From assembly GCF_009864005.1 (NCBI RefSeq), contig NZ_WEZQ01000005.1, forward strand, positions 408,535 to 472,534: DNA of 64,000 bases, in the 5' to 3' direction. The notes under the pieces are model-generated. The model ran no database searches. It saw only the letters and a program-made list of their open reading frames with translations, and was not told where the DNA came from. The stretch is from Furfurilactobacillus milii. GTDB lineage: Bacteria; Bacillota; Bacilli; Lactobacillales; Lactobacillaceae. Made by a program: the position numbers and the translations under genes. This document shows positions 27,553 through 37,184 of this stretch, piece after piece. How positions within the stretch are numbered: position 1 is the stretch's first letter; each line of letters begins with the position of its first letter.

Positions 27553-28140
27553 TTAGGACCGCGGGTTAATCAGAATCGCTCGACAAGATAACATTTTGAT
27601 CCGATCAAATGGAACATCCTGCTCGTTAATTAGACCATTATTAAGTGCAACCACATATTCAATGACTGGGGTATATGCATAAGACATCAGAACTTCAAAG
27701 GTCACTGGCACAAAAATTCCGTTTGCAACACCATTTTGGGTTAATTGTTGAATCGGTTCGTAACCTAAATATGACTCCTCAGCCGTAATCCCTAATTGTT
27801 TTAAAATCGGTGACTGATTAAACTCACGAATTAACAGCATATTTTCAAGATGATGTTGCGCATAGCCATATACTAACGACATAAACTTATCCAATTCAGC
27901 AGTTGGATCTCCGTTAGGATCAAACGCAGTAATGACCCTGGCAACATCCGCTTTGCGATCCAAATAGAGCGCTTTTAACATGTCGTTTTTATCTTCAAAG
28001 TAAGTATAAAGTGTTCCTGAAGCAATTCCTGCTTCTTTCGCAATTTTGCTTAGCGATACGGCAGCAATACCCTCGTTCATCATAATTTGACTCGTCGCCT
28101 GAAGAATTCGTGCTCGCTTCGTTTCATCTCTACCGCGCAT
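27553..28140 (-). CDS. TetR/AcrR-family transcriptional regulator
   Basis: 195 residues from ATG 28140, which shares one base with the stop codon of the upstream esterase gene (GGGGAG site just before). The N-terminal DNA-binding domain has SLSKIAKEAGIASGTLYTYFEDKNDML as helix-turn-helix in pieces (about 30-56). The C-terminal ligand domain is family-divergent. Being co-transcribed with the esterase, it probably represses its own operon by binding the inverted repeat at 29103-29156. Confidence 0.92.
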   Translation of the reverse strand: MRGRDETKRARILQATSQIMMNEGIAAVSLSKIAKEAGIASGTLYTYFEDKNDMLKALYLDRKADVARVITAFDPNGDPTAELDKFMSLVYGYAQHHLENMLLIREFNQSPILKQLGITAEESYLGYEPIQQLTQNGVANGIFVPVTFEVLMSYAYTPVIEYVVALNNGLINEQDVPFDRIKMLSCRAILINPRS

Positions 28141-29087
28141 TAAAACGTCTCCCCTACATGTTGTTTGATAAACTGCCAAGCCGCTTGACGTGTCTCAACC
28201 GCTTCTGGCAACTTAGGTTCCCAATTAAATCCATGCCACATTCCTTCCCGGATAACTGCAGTTACCTCGACATCAGCGTGACGCAACTTTTCGCTAAAAC
28301 GAGCGACATTGCTGAGCATTATATCACGAGTGCCAGTGCTCATAAAAGTCGCGGGGAACCAGTCACCAACCTCCCCGTACATTGGAGAAACGATTGGACT
28401 CTTCGGATCATTAGCTCCAATATACGCTTTTGCCAAACGAAGCGCCATTTTGGCTGAACCAACATCACGTTTTTCGTTAAAAATCGACGAATCTCCATTA
28501 CCAGAGATATCCAACGCTGGACAAAATAGTACCATTGCCGCTGGCAAACGTAGGCCTTGCGCATGAGCCTGTTCGACCACTGCCGCCGCGATGCCTGAAC
28601 CTGCTGAACTACCCATCATCACAATCGGACGATTTCCAACCGCCTCTATTAGACCGCGATAAAAGCTGAGCACTTGACTAACGATTTGCGGAGCTTGTGC
28701 CTCAGGAGCTAAGTCATAATCGACCGAATAAACTGGCAACGGTGTTTCGGTTGCAGCTAACAAAGCTGTTCGTTCACGGGCCGTCCCCAGAATAAAACCA
28801 CCGCCATGAATATTCAGAATAACTGGGCCATCTTCGTTAACACCGGCTCCGGTTATCCTGAGACCAGTAACGTCATTCAGTGCCAGTGGCGTTGTTGTTA
28901 AATTTCCATCCTTGATAAGACTCTGTTCAATAGGATCTTCACCAGACTGAAACTGTGTACGAATTCGGTTAATGAGGCGTGGCGTAATTTTAATGAACCC
29001 CGGTAAATTGAAATACTTCAAACCGGCTAACATTTTTTGTGCCGATGGCGAAACTGTGACTGCCTGCGCTGTTTGTAATTTTGTCAT
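28140..29087 (-). CDS. Alpha/beta hydrolase, hormone-sensitive-lipase family
   Basis: 315-residue esterase/lipase. The oxyanion-hole motif HGGGF is at NIHGGGFILGTARE, the nucleophile serine in MGSSAGSGIAAAV, an Asp in the region of TGTRDIMLSN and the catalytic His in REGMWHGFNWEP. No signal peptide, so cytosolic. It is first in a two-gene operon with the TetR regulator, under the palindromic operator at 29103-29156. The substrate is likely a small acyl ester. Confidence 0.93.
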   Translation of the reverse strand: MTKLQTAQAVTVSPSAQKMLAGLKYFNLPGFIKITPRLINRIRTQFQSGEDPIEQSLIKDGNLTTTPLALNDVTGLRITGAGVNEDGPVILNIHGGGFILGTARERTALLAATETPLPVYSVDYDLAPEAQAPQIVSQVLSFYRGLIEAVGNRPIVMMGSSAGSGIAAAVVEQAHAQGLRLPAAMVLFCPALDISGNGDSSIFNEKRDVGSAKMALRLAKAYIGANDPKSPIVSPMYGEVGDWFPATFMSTGTRDIMLSNVARFSEKLRHADVEVTAVIREGMWHGFNWEPKLPEAVETRQAAWQFIKQHVGETF

Positions 29088-29102
29088 AGTAATTTTCCTT
29101 TA

Positions 29103-29156
29103 TTAATTGATTGATTAATTATTAATTGAATATATCTTAATCGATCAATCAATTAA
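29103..29156. promoter_or_regulatory. Probable TetR operator of the esterase operon
   Basis: Inverted repeat TTAATTGATTGAT (29103-29115) / ATCAATCAATTAA (29144-29156), perfect over 13 bp, flanking a minus-strand TATATT that is the best -10. It lies 16-70 bp before the esterase start. The GATTGATT-like half sites are typical of TetR operators. Confidence 0.75.
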
Positions 29157-29260
29157 AGTCAAATATAATTTTCACGCAATCATAATAACTGTAACAAAAT
29201 CCTTCAAAACATTTCCAAACCGTCCGATTATATCCGTTTTTGAAATTCCCAGGCCATAAC

Positions 29261-29310
29261 AAAATCAGTCATTATCAAGGGATAGATACCCATAGATAAT
29301 GACTGATTTT
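29261..29310. terminator. Terminator after guaA
   Basis: 16-bp perfect arms beginning AAAATCAGTCATTATC, loop of 18 bases, with TTTTGTT on the minus strand and T7 on the plus strand. Confidence 0.87.
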
Positions 29311-29318
29311 TTTCTAGG

Positions 29319-30878
29319 CTATTCGTACTCAATCGTGGCAGGTGGCTTACCGGTGATGTCATACAGTACGCGGTTAACTCCCGGTACTTCATTGACGATC
29401 TTGGTCGATACCTCACCTAACACGGCCCAAGGAACTTCTGCAAACTCAGCAGTCATGCCATCAACACTAGTCACGGCACGAATAACAATTGCTTCATCAT
29501 AAGTACGTCCGTCCCCCATAACACCAACACTGTGAATGCCTGGCAGTGCAGTAAAGTATTGCCAAACGGTTTGATCCAACCCGGCTTTAGCGAATTCTGC
29601 ACGTAAAATCGCGTCGGATTCCCGCACCAGTGTCAACTTTTCGGGCGTTACTTCTCCCAGCGTCCGAATAGCAAGTCCTGGACCAGGAAATGGTTGGCGC
29701 CATACAAGGTCATGTGGCATACCCAGCTGTTCACCTAACTCACGGACTTCGTCTTTGAACAATTTATTCAATGGTTCAATCAATTTAAATTTAAGGTCCT
29801 CTGGTAGTCCGCCCACATTATGGTGTGACTTAATTGTCTGAGCAGTATCGGTTCCAGATTCAATGACATCTGTGTACAGCGTGCCCTGTGCTAAAAACTC
29901 TACGCCATCTAACTTACGGGCCTCTTCACTAAACACATCAATAAATTCTTTACCGATGATTTTACGTTTGCGTTCAGGATTGGAAACGCCTTTTAAAGCT
30001 CCCAAGAATCTGTCACTGGCATTCACAGCAACAATATTGACGCCAAACTTACCGTTAAGACTGTCGAGCACTTGTTGCGCTTCATCCTTGCGTAGCAGAC
30101 CATGGTCGACAAAAACCGCGGTTAATTGATCACCGATAGCCTCATGTAAAAGGACAGCGACAACGCTGGAATCAACACCACCTGAAAGACCCAACAATAC
30201 TTTTTTATCACCAACAGTTTGGCGAATGTTAGCAATTTGCAGATCAATGAAATCACGCATGGTCCAGTTGGCTTTGGCACCAGCTACATCGAAAACAAAA
30301 TGTCGTAAAATATCATTACCGTTTTCTGTCAAACGAACTTCGGGATGAAATTGCAATCCGTAAAATCCTCGTTTGACATCCTGCATGGCGGCTGTTGGGC
30401 AGTTGGCACCGGTTCCGATTTGCTCAAAACCATCTGGCACAGTTTTGACGTAATCACCATGACTCATCAAAACTTCTTGATCTGCCGCCATTCCCTTAAA
30501 CAAAGGTGAATTGGTGTTAGTGATGTGCATTTCTGACTGACCGTAGTCACCATTATCTTCAGCTGGCGCAACCACACCACCGGCGAGGTCTTTTGCCATT
30601 AGCTGCATTCCGTAACAAATACCGAGAATTGGCAAACCCATATCATAAATTGCGGGGTCAACCGTTAAGGCATCCTCGCCATAAACACTATTCGGTCCAC
30701 CGGAAAAGATTACAGCCTTAGGATTCATGGCCGCAAGCTCAGTGGCTGAAATTGTATGTGGTTTTAATTCTGAATACACACCGAATTCACGAATTCGTCG
30801 TGTAATCAGTTGATTATATTGACTACCAAAATCTAATACAATCACCCGATCAAATTTAGTTTGGTCCACTGTTTGCAT
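29319..30878 (-). CDS. guaA: GMP synthase (glutamine-hydrolysing)
   Basis: Converts XMP to GMP with ATP and glutamine. 519 residues from ATG 30878 (GGAGAAA site). The glutamine amidotransferase domain (about 1-200) has the catalytic Cys in [12 protein letters not shown] and His/Glu in LQFHPEV. The ATP pyrophosphatase domain has the P-loop [11 protein letters not shown], and the C-terminal dimerisation domain is complete (ends [11 protein letters not shown]). It follows guaB by 31 bp, making a guaBA operon that completes GMP formation from IMP. Confidence 0.98.
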   Translation of the reverse strand: MQTVDQTKFDRVIVLDFGSQYNQLITRRIREFGVYSELKPHTISATELAAMNPKAVIFSGGPNSVYGEDALTVDPAIYDMGLPILGICYGMQLMAKDLAGGVVAPAEDNGDYGQSEMHITNTNSPLFKGMAADQEVLMSHGDYVKTVPDGFEQIGTGANCPTAAMQDVKRGFYGLQFHPEVRLTENGNDILRHFVFDVAGAKANWTMRDFIDLQIANIRQTVGDKKVLLGLSGGVDSSVVAVLLHEAIGDQLTAVFVDHGLLRKDEAQQVLDSLNGKFGVNIVAVNASDRFLGALKGVSNPERKRKIIGKEFIDVFSEEARKLDGVEFLAQGTLYTDVIESGTDTAQTIKSHHNVGGLPEDLKFKLIEPLNKLFKDEVRELGEQLGMPHDLVWRQPFPGPGLAIRTLGEVTPEKLTLVRESDAILRAEFAKAGLDQTVWQYFTALPGIHSVGVMGDGRTYDEAIVIRAVTSVDGMTAEFAEVPWAVLGEVSTKIVNEVPGVNRVLYDITGKPPATIEYE

Positions 30879-30909
30879 GTTTTTCTCCATTTTTAAATAG
30901 TTAGCTGAT

Positions 30910-32073
<1,164 letters not shown>

Positions 32074-32098
32074 CTAATGAAATAAATTGTTACTAATT

Positions 32099-32150
32099 TA
32101 TCAGGTTCAGCCTATTGTCGTCAACAGCCAGACCCGAACGATAGATTATA
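32099..32150 (-). promoter_or_regulatory. -10 element and 5' hairpin of guaBA
   Basis: TATAAT (32145-32150) on the minus strand lies directly before an imperfect hairpin at 32099-32143, with outer TATC/GATA and inner CTGTTG/CAATAG arms around ACGA. The hairpin would sit at the very 5' end of the guaBA transcript. It does not contain the conserved purine-riboswitch segments. Its role (mRNA stability or operator) is unknown. Confidence 0.45.
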
Positions 32151-32200
32151 TTTTGCTGTGAATCGTCAAGAGACGTTCGTCAAACTGATAAACAAGGCTT

Positions 32201-32219
32201 TCTGAGGCAGGACTCGAAC
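32201..32219 (-). repeat. tRNA 3'-end-like fragment
   Basis: On the minus strand, GTTCGAGTCCTGCCTCAGA looks like a T-loop plus 3' T-stem and acceptor strand of a tRNA. The preceding bases do not pair with the T-stem, so no complete tRNA is present. It may be a remnant of a tRNA-targeted insertion or a chance match. Confidence 0.3.
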
Positions 32220-32230
32220 GTTATTTCCGT

Positions 32231-32275
32231 ATAAAAAAGCACTCACGCCTGAATATCTTTCAAGAATGAGTGCTT
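32231..32275 (-). terminator. Terminator after rplT
   Basis: Arms AAGCACTCA / TGAGTGCTT with a minus-strand T6 run, 10 bp after the rplT stop. Confidence 0.88.
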
Positions 32276-32284
32276 AATCATGAA

Positions 32285-32638
32285 TTATTTAAGTGCCTTA
32301 GCAGCTTCTTTAGTTAAAGAAGTGAACGCACGTGGGTCGTTAACAGCCAAGTCGGCTAACATCTTACGGTTCATTTCAACGTTAGCTTCCTTTAAACCAT
32401 GCATCAACTTGCTGTAGCTCATGTCATTTTGACGAGCAGCGGCATTGATCCGAGCGATCCAGAGCTTACGGAAGTTACGCTTCGTGTTCTTACGGTCACG
32501 GTAAGCATATTGCCATGACTTCCAAACTTGTTGCTTAGCAACCTTAAATTGAATATGCTTTGGGCCACGGTAACCCTTAGCTAATTTGATCATCTTACGG
32601 CGACGTTGCCGTGTAACACTTCCACCTTTAACACGCAT
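32285..32638 (-). CDS. rplT: Large ribosomal subunit protein bL20
   Basis: 117-residue 50S protein and, in many Firmicutes, the autorepressor of the infC operon through the leader RNA. It starts [20 protein letters not shown] at 32638, behind GGAGGATG; the frame extends five residues further without support. The sequence is full length and basic. Last gene of infC-rpmI-rplT. Confidence 0.98.
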   Translation of the reverse strand: MRVKGGSVTRQRRRKMIKLAKGYRGPKHIQFKVAKQQVWKSWQYAYRDRKNTKRNFRKLWIARINAAARQNDMSYSKLMHGLKEANVEMNRKMLADLAVNDPRAFTSLTKEAAKALK

Positions 32639-32689
32639 AATTGCATCCTCCAATAATTGACCAAGTCTGGTCAGATTCCTGTTTAAAAA

Positions 32690-32887
32690 CTACTTGGTCA
32701 ACAATAACTTCTTGTATGTCTTAACCGTAGTTGCGTCCATCATCTTAGTTCCACGTAATTGGCGACGTTGCTTCTTTGTCTTACCGTGGAAACGGTGACT
32801 CGTGTAAGCGTTGGCACCAATGAAGCCGCCCTTTGCAGATTGTTTGAACCGCTTAGCAGCGGCACGGTTTGTCTTTTGCTTTGGCAT
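32690..32887 (-). CDS. rpmI: Large ribosomal subunit protein bL35
   Basis: 65-residue basic 50S protein, N-terminus MPKQKTNRAAAKRFKQSAKG. AGGAGG precedes the start. It lies between infC and rplT in the conserved order. Confidence 0.98.
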   Translation of the reverse strand: MPKQKTNRAAAKRFKQSAKGGFIGANAYTSHRFHGKTKKQRRQLRGTKMMDATTVKTYKKLLLTK

Positions 32888-32913
32888 AAGAATGTCCTCC
32901 TAAATATTGATAA

Positions 32914-33429
32914 CTATTTTTCTGGTTTTGGTGACAGTACTAAGAACATACTTCTACCATCCATCTTAGCTTGTTGTTGAACGTCAGCTACTTCTTTAGT
33001 TGCAGCTGCCATCTTGTTCAACACGTCGCGACCGATTTCTTTATGCGTGATTGCACGACCTCTGAACCGAATTGAGACACGCACTTTGTTACCTTTTGAC
33101 AGGAACTTTTCTGCATTCTTCAATTTAGTGTTGAAGTCATTCTCGTCAATCGTCGGACTAAGACGAATTTCTTTCATTTCGACCGTCTTTTGATTCTTAC
33201 GAGCTTCACGCTGCTTCTTTTGTAACTCGAAGCGGTACTTTCCATAATCCATGATTCTGGCAACTGGTGGCTTTGCCTTAGGGGCAACCAGAACCAAATC
33301 TAAGTTTGCATCATCCGCAAGCTGTTGTGCTTCTCTGGTCTGCTTAACCCCGAGCTGGTCACCATTAGCGGCAATCAACCGAACCTCGCGGGCGCGGATT
33401 GCGTTATTTACCAAAGTATCTTGAGCTAT
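32914..33429 (-). CDS. infC: Translation initiation factor IF-3
   Basis: IF-3 prevents premature subunit joining and proofreads initiator tRNA and start codon choice. N-domain ([17 protein letters not shown]), linker helix and C-domain ([21 protein letters not shown]) are complete, about 171 residues. An ATG at 33444 exists, but the Shine-Dalgarno GGAGGTG lies just inside that frame (33436-33442). This places the true start eight bases further at ATA 33429. A rare AUN start is the hallmark of infC and lets IF-3 repress its own synthesis. Expression is also set by the leader at 33484-33605. Confidence 0.95.
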   Translation of the reverse strand: MAQDTLVNNAIRAREVRLIAANGDQLGVKQTREAQQLADDANLDLVLVAPKAKPPVARIMDYGKYRFELQKKQREARKNQKTVEMKEIRLSPTIDENDFNTKLKNAEKFLSKGNKVRVSIRFRGRAITHKEIGRDVLNKMAAATKEVADVQQQAKMDGRSMFLVLSPKPEK

Positions 33430-33483
33430 GGTATTCACCTCCATAAAATTCTAAACGAATCAACAATGGTGAGATTTAAACAG

Positions 33484-33605
33484 AAAAATAGCGGATGGCC
33501 ATCGCCACCCGCTGTCCGCACTGAAACAGTACGGTTCAACTCATCTTTAGCCCGGCAACAAAATTACCAAGGCGAGAAGCGGGTGCTTCTGCTTTTCTCA
33601 ACAGT
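33484..33605 (-). promoter_or_regulatory. L20-type leader with attenuator upstream of infC
   Basis: The minus-strand leader ends in a terminator hairpin AGCGGGTGGC / GCCATCCGCT (33490-33513, loop GATG) with TTTTT after it. Upstream, CACCCGCT (33578-33585) can pair with the left arm AGCGGGTG, making an exclusive antiterminator pairing. This matches the L20-binding leader found ahead of infC in Firmicutes, where excess bL20 favours termination. Confidence 0.8.
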
Positions 33606-33610
33606 TAATA

Positions 33611-33639
33611 AGTTTACAGGAGCTACTTGGCTTTGTCAA
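33611..33639 (-). promoter_or_regulatory. Promoter of infC-rpmI-rplT
   Basis: TTGACA (33634-33639), 17 bp, TAAACT (33611-33616) on the minus strand. The -35 lies inside the last codons of the uracil permease gene, so the operon has an independent promoter within the upstream gene's end. Confidence 0.8.
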
Positions 33640-34930
33640 GCGTATTCGCGTCTGCTCTTTCACTAGCAGCTTCCTGTGGTAGAACTAAGTTTAACACAAT
33701 TCCTAAAATCGTCGCAAACGCTAATCCAGTGAACTGAAAATTGCCTAATTGCAGATAGGCATTACCAATTCCAATGACCATCACGGACGACGCAATCATC
33801 AAATTCCGTTTCTTGCCCAGATCTACATGATGATCAATCATCACAGAAACGCCGCTTGTTGCAATCGTACCAAATAGCAAGAAGCTGATGCCACCAATCA
33901 CTGGCAACGGCATGGCCATAATCAAAACGTTCAGTTTGTTAATGAAGGCAAAAATAATCGCAAACATGGCAGCACCCATCAACACATAAACACTGTGTAC
34001 CTTAGTAATTGCCATCACGCCAATATTTTCACCGTAGCTGGTAACTGCCGGTCCACCAATCAGTCCCGCAACGATAGAAGCCGTGCCATCCCCAGCAAGC
34101 GTTCTGTTTAGGCCGGGATCCTTGAAGAAATTTCGGTGTGTAAGATTATCCAGAACCATAATGTGACCCATATGCTCCGTCATTGTAACAAACGCAATGG
34201 GTGCAATGGTCACAATCGCGCCCCATTCCAAATGAAAATGATAGGTTAATCCAGGAACCTGAAATTTAGGCAACTTAAACCATGGCGCCACAGCAATTGT
34301 ATGTAGATCAACGATGCCAGCAAATACACTAATCAAGTAACCACACACAATCGCCAACAATACAGGAATTAACCCTAATGATCCCTTTAAAAACATGTTA
34401 AAGAAAATTGCCAACAATAATGTGGTCATCGCAATTGCAAAGTATTCCAAATTATAATGACCGTTTTTCATCATTGCATCTGTCGCGGCACTGCCCGCTA
34501 AAGAAAGGCCAATGACCATGACGATCGGTCCAACAACAATTGGTGGTAATACCTTATCAACCCAATCAGAGCCAATCATGCCGATCAGTAATGCGACAAT
34601 GAGATACACAGCTCCGACCGCCACAACACCTTGCCCAATGCCTGGATACCCCGTTGTCTTCATTAAGGCGAGCATTGGTGTAATAAACGCAAAGCTCGAT
34701 CCCATGTAAGCCGGAATCTTTCGCTGGGTGATCATAATATGTAACAGCGTACCTACCCCAGATGAAAATAAAGCAATGCTTGGACTAAGACCAACCAGTA
34801 ACGGCACAATAACAGTTGAGCCAAACATTGAAAACATGTGTTGAATCGATAAGCCTACCCATGGCCAGAATTTAGGCCGATCATGGATATCCAACACTGC
34901 AGCGTCATCGTGAAATTCTTTTTGCGTCAT
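33623..34930 (-). CDS. Uracil permease (NCS2 family)
   Basis: 435-residue nucleobase:proton symporter with 12-14 membrane segments. The family core is visible in QHMFSMFGSTVIVPLLVGL near the N-terminus, GPIVMVIGLSLAGSA, the TM8 acidic region FVTMTEHMGHIM, and the TM10 GGPAVTSYGENIGVMAIT. These fit UraA/PyrP. The start follows GGGAGCG. The PyrR-type attenuator just upstream confirms a pyrimidine role: uracil uptake shut off when UMP/UTP is plentiful. Confidence 0.93.
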   Translation of the reverse strand: MTQKEFHDDAAVLDIHDRPKFWPWVGLSIQHMFSMFGSTVIVPLLVGLSPSIALFSSGVGTLLHIMITQRKIPAYMGSSFAFITPMLALMKTTGYPGIGQGVVAVGAVYLIVALLIGMIGSDWVDKVLPPIVVGPIVMVIGLSLAGSAATDAMMKNGHYNLEYFAIAMTTLLLAIFFNMFLKGSLGLIPVLLAIVCGYLISVFAGIVDLHTIAVAPWFKLPKFQVPGLTYHFHLEWGAIVTIAPIAFVTMTEHMGHIMVLDNLTHRNFFKDPGLNRTLAGDGTASIVAGLIGGPAVTSYGENIGVMAITKVHSVYVLMGAAMFAIIFAFINKLNVLIMAMPLPVIGGISFLLFGTIATSGVSVMIDHHVDLGKKRNLMIASSVMVIGIGNAYLQLGNFQFTGLAFATILGIVLNLVLPQEAASERADANTLDKAK

Positions 34931-34992
34931 TTAAAACGCTCCCTTCCTCACTTCACGCGAACCCCGTCCCGGCCTAAACGTTTGATCATCCA

Positions 34993-35118
34993 AATAAAAA
35001 AGACCACTCACCCGGAAGGCAAGTGGTCTGGTTTACGTGTGAAGATGTACTAGAATTGCACAAATCGCGCTATTCTAAACGTCACAACAGCCGTTCCCTT
35101 GTTAGCCTCACAGGACTA
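34993..35118 (-). promoter_or_regulatory. PyrR-binding attenuator upstream of the uracil permease
   Basis: The minus strand has AGTCCTGTGAGGCTAACAAG near 35097-35116, which matches the PyrR RNA site (GTCCAGAGAGGCTNGCAAGG type). Downstream is a terminator hairpin AGACCACT / AGTGGTCT (35001-35029) with a T-run. PyrR with UMP should stabilise an anti-antiterminator and end transcription. Confidence 0.88.
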
Positions 35119-35144
35119 CATTAAAGGTTCATCATGTTGAGTAA

Positions 35145-35173
35145 ATCATAAACAACTTCAATCGATCGGTCAA
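35145..35173 (-). promoter_or_regulatory. Promoter of the uracil permease
   Basis: TTGACC (35168-35173), 17 bp, TATGAT (35145-35150) on the minus strand, placing the transcription start just before the PyrR site. Confidence 0.75.
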
Positions 35174-35178
35174 GTAAA

Positions 35179-36828
35179 TTAGTCTAGTGACACCGCCGTA
35201 ACACGTTTGTCGTGCACTTCGAAAACTTTATCAGCTGCTTTCAATAATGCCCTGTTATAACTATGCGTAATGTAAATAAAACCAATGTTCAACCTGAATA
35301 GACGCTTCTCGATTGTTTCAGCTGTTTTATGATCTAGCCCACTAGACAATTCGTCAAAAATCATGAACCGTTTGTGCGTTAATAAATTGCGAGCTAAACC
35401 GATACGTTGTCTTTCACCGCCGGACAACGGTCCACCTTGAGTATGAAGAATCATACTCAACCAAGCATTAGCGTGAGCATGTCCGTCAGCCGTTTGCAGC
35501 TCAGCCCTGTTTAACGCATTGATAAGCTCTTGATCAGTATATTGATCACTAAACATCGTTAAATTATCCCTAACTGTACCATCAAAAATGAACGTTTGCT
35601 GGTTCTGATAACCAATCATCTTAGCAATATCTGCGGATCGGCCAACGATTGGTGAGCGGCCATCAACAAAAATCGAGCCAGCCAACAATGGTCGGTAGCC
35701 AAACAGAGCGTTGATTAATGTAGATTTCCCAGATCCACTATCACCAATAATGATGACCTTATCTGATTGGTTAATCTGTAAGTTAACGTCTTTTAGTAGT
35801 GGCCTTGTATCTTTATCTGCCCCGCCAATCATAGCGTGAACATAATCAATGAATACGTCGTCCTGCTCTGGCAACTGAGCAAGTCTTTCATTATTTTGGG
35901 GCACCGCTTCAATAACCAAACGTAGTTGTTGATAAGCCCGTTGACCACCGAAAAAATCAGAAAAAACATCTGCCGCCGTTTCCAATGGAAATGAAATTTG
36001 AACCGATAACTGCGTAAAAGTCATAAACGCCGCTAGCGTTAGACTGTGATTCAAAATAAAGTAACCACCAACGACCCAAGTACCAAAGTAAACTAAATCT
36101 CCACAAAACTGTGAAATACCGCTGACAATCTTGCGAACTAAAATATCGTGATTCTCGCTAACCTTTACATCCGTTGATATGGAGGCGTGCATGTTGATAA
36201 AGACATGCTCACGGCCAAAATTCTTAATTGTTGTTAAACCAGAAAACCAGTTTGTAATCGCACTGGTATAACGATCTAGGTTGTTTAGCACCGGCAGTTT
36301 AGCACGTTTTAATTGTCGCTGTGTTATAAGTGGTAATAATATTGCTGGAACATCGAGACTAATAACAATCAATGTCAGCCGTACATCCACTATCACGCCG
36401 AGCAATATGCCTAAAACAAACTGCATGAGTAACGATAAACCAAGCAGAAAATTATTGACGTAGCTCTGCTCAACGACGTCTAGCTTACTCGTCAGTAGAG
36501 CTACTTTTTCGCCAACCTTGCGTCGATCACCAAAATCCACCGTTAACATCAATCGTTCAAATATCTGCCGTCTTAAATGACATATTGCACCATTGGTAAC
36601 CTTACCCTTAAGATAACCACCAATTACGTTTACTAATGCAATAAACGCCGTACATAATAAAATGATTGTCACAACCTGGCCAAAGGACATATTGATTTTA
36701 CGCGTCATATAAGCCGTTAAAAAAGCAATAACTAACGTGTAAGCCGTTGTCACAATCGCATGTATTATCGTCACTAAGAAAAAGAGACTAAATAACTTTT
36801 TTTGAGGTTTAACCAATACTTGCCACAT
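35179..36828 (-). CDS. ABC exporter half-transporter (fused membrane and ATPase domains)
   Basis: 549 residues: six membrane segments (about 15-300) and an ATPase domain (about 330-549) with Walker A IIGDSGSGKSTLIN, signature LSGGERQRIGLARNL, Walker B RFMIFDELSSGLD and switch His in IYITHSYNR. It must dimerise, with itself or a partner encoded elsewhere; no second half-transporter is adjacent. The sequence falls in the general drug/peptide exporter group, but the substrate cannot be assigned. The start follows GGGAGAAATT. It is a single-gene unit between thrS and the uracil permease. Confidence 0.9.
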   Translation of the reverse strand: MWQVLVKPQKKLFSLFFLVTIIHAIVTTAYTLVIAFLTAYMTRKINMSFGQVVTIILLCTAFIALVNVIGGYLKGKVTNGAICHLRRQIFERLMLTVDFGDRRKVGEKVALLTSKLDVVEQSYVNNFLLGLSLLMQFVLGILLGVIVDVRLTLIVISLDVPAILLPLITQRQLKRAKLPVLNNLDRYTSAITNWFSGLTTIKNFGREHVFINMHASISTDVKVSENHDILVRKIVSGISQFCGDLVYFGTWVVGGYFILNHSLTLAAFMTFTQLSVQISFPLETAADVFSDFFGGQRAYQQLRLVIEAVPQNNERLAQLPEQDDVFIDYVHAMIGGADKDTRPLLKDVNLQINQSDKVIIIGDSGSGKSTLINALFGYRPLLAGSIFVDGRSPIVGRSADIAKMIGYQNQQTFIFDGTVRDNLTMFSDQYTDQELINALNRAELQTADGHAHANAWLSMILHTQGGPLSGGERQRIGLARNLLTHKRFMIFDELSSGLDHKTAETIEKRLFRLNIGFIYITHSYNRALLKAADKVFEVHDKRVTAVSLD

Positions 36829-37130
36829 TTCAATTTCTCCCTATAAAAATCATCTGTGAATTCATTCAGAGATTAAATGGCGAAATTTAGCTGCGTCAAA
36901 TGGTCAAAAAAATAAATTATAGATTCGTTCGTTTCTGTGGCCATTCATCATCACACAACCGAATTTTGTCCATTTATTAAAGGAGAAACTTACATTTAGG
37001 CTTTCGCTTCCTTAACATGTGTATCTTCGCTAAACAGACTGTCTTGCATGCAATTCGTTTAGCGAAACATTAGAATAGTATTAGAATATTACAAAATAAT
37101 AAGTAAAACAATATAAAATGTTCAAATCAC
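36829..37130. other. Intergenic region between the ABC exporter and thrS
   Basis: AT-rich DNA carrying the exporter promoter. A 10-bp perfect inverted repeat TTCGCTAAAC / GTTTAGCGAA (37026-37035, 37057-37066) with a 21-base loop and no T-run could be an operator or RNA hairpin. No credible small gene is present: an AAGGAG site near 36980 leads to no open frame. Confidence 0.45.
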
Positions 37131-37168
37131 AAAAATAAGCGCCGCCAGATTAATGTGGCGACACTTAT
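37131..37168 (-). terminator. Terminator after thrS
   Basis: Arms containing CGCCA / TGGCG extended by AATAAG / CTTATT, with a TTTTTG run on the minus strand, 17 bp after the thrS stop. Confidence 0.8.
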
Positions 37169-37184
37169 TGAAACTTAACTGCAA

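Noticed and set aside
32085..32150. Purine riboswitch upstream of guaB
   Set aside because: The TATAAT followed by a hairpin first suggested one, but the conserved core loops of the purine aptamer are absent.
32180..32280. Complete tRNA gene upstream of guaB
   Set aside because: Only a 3'-end-like 19-mer exists; the 5' side of the T-stem does not pair and no anticodon arm is found.
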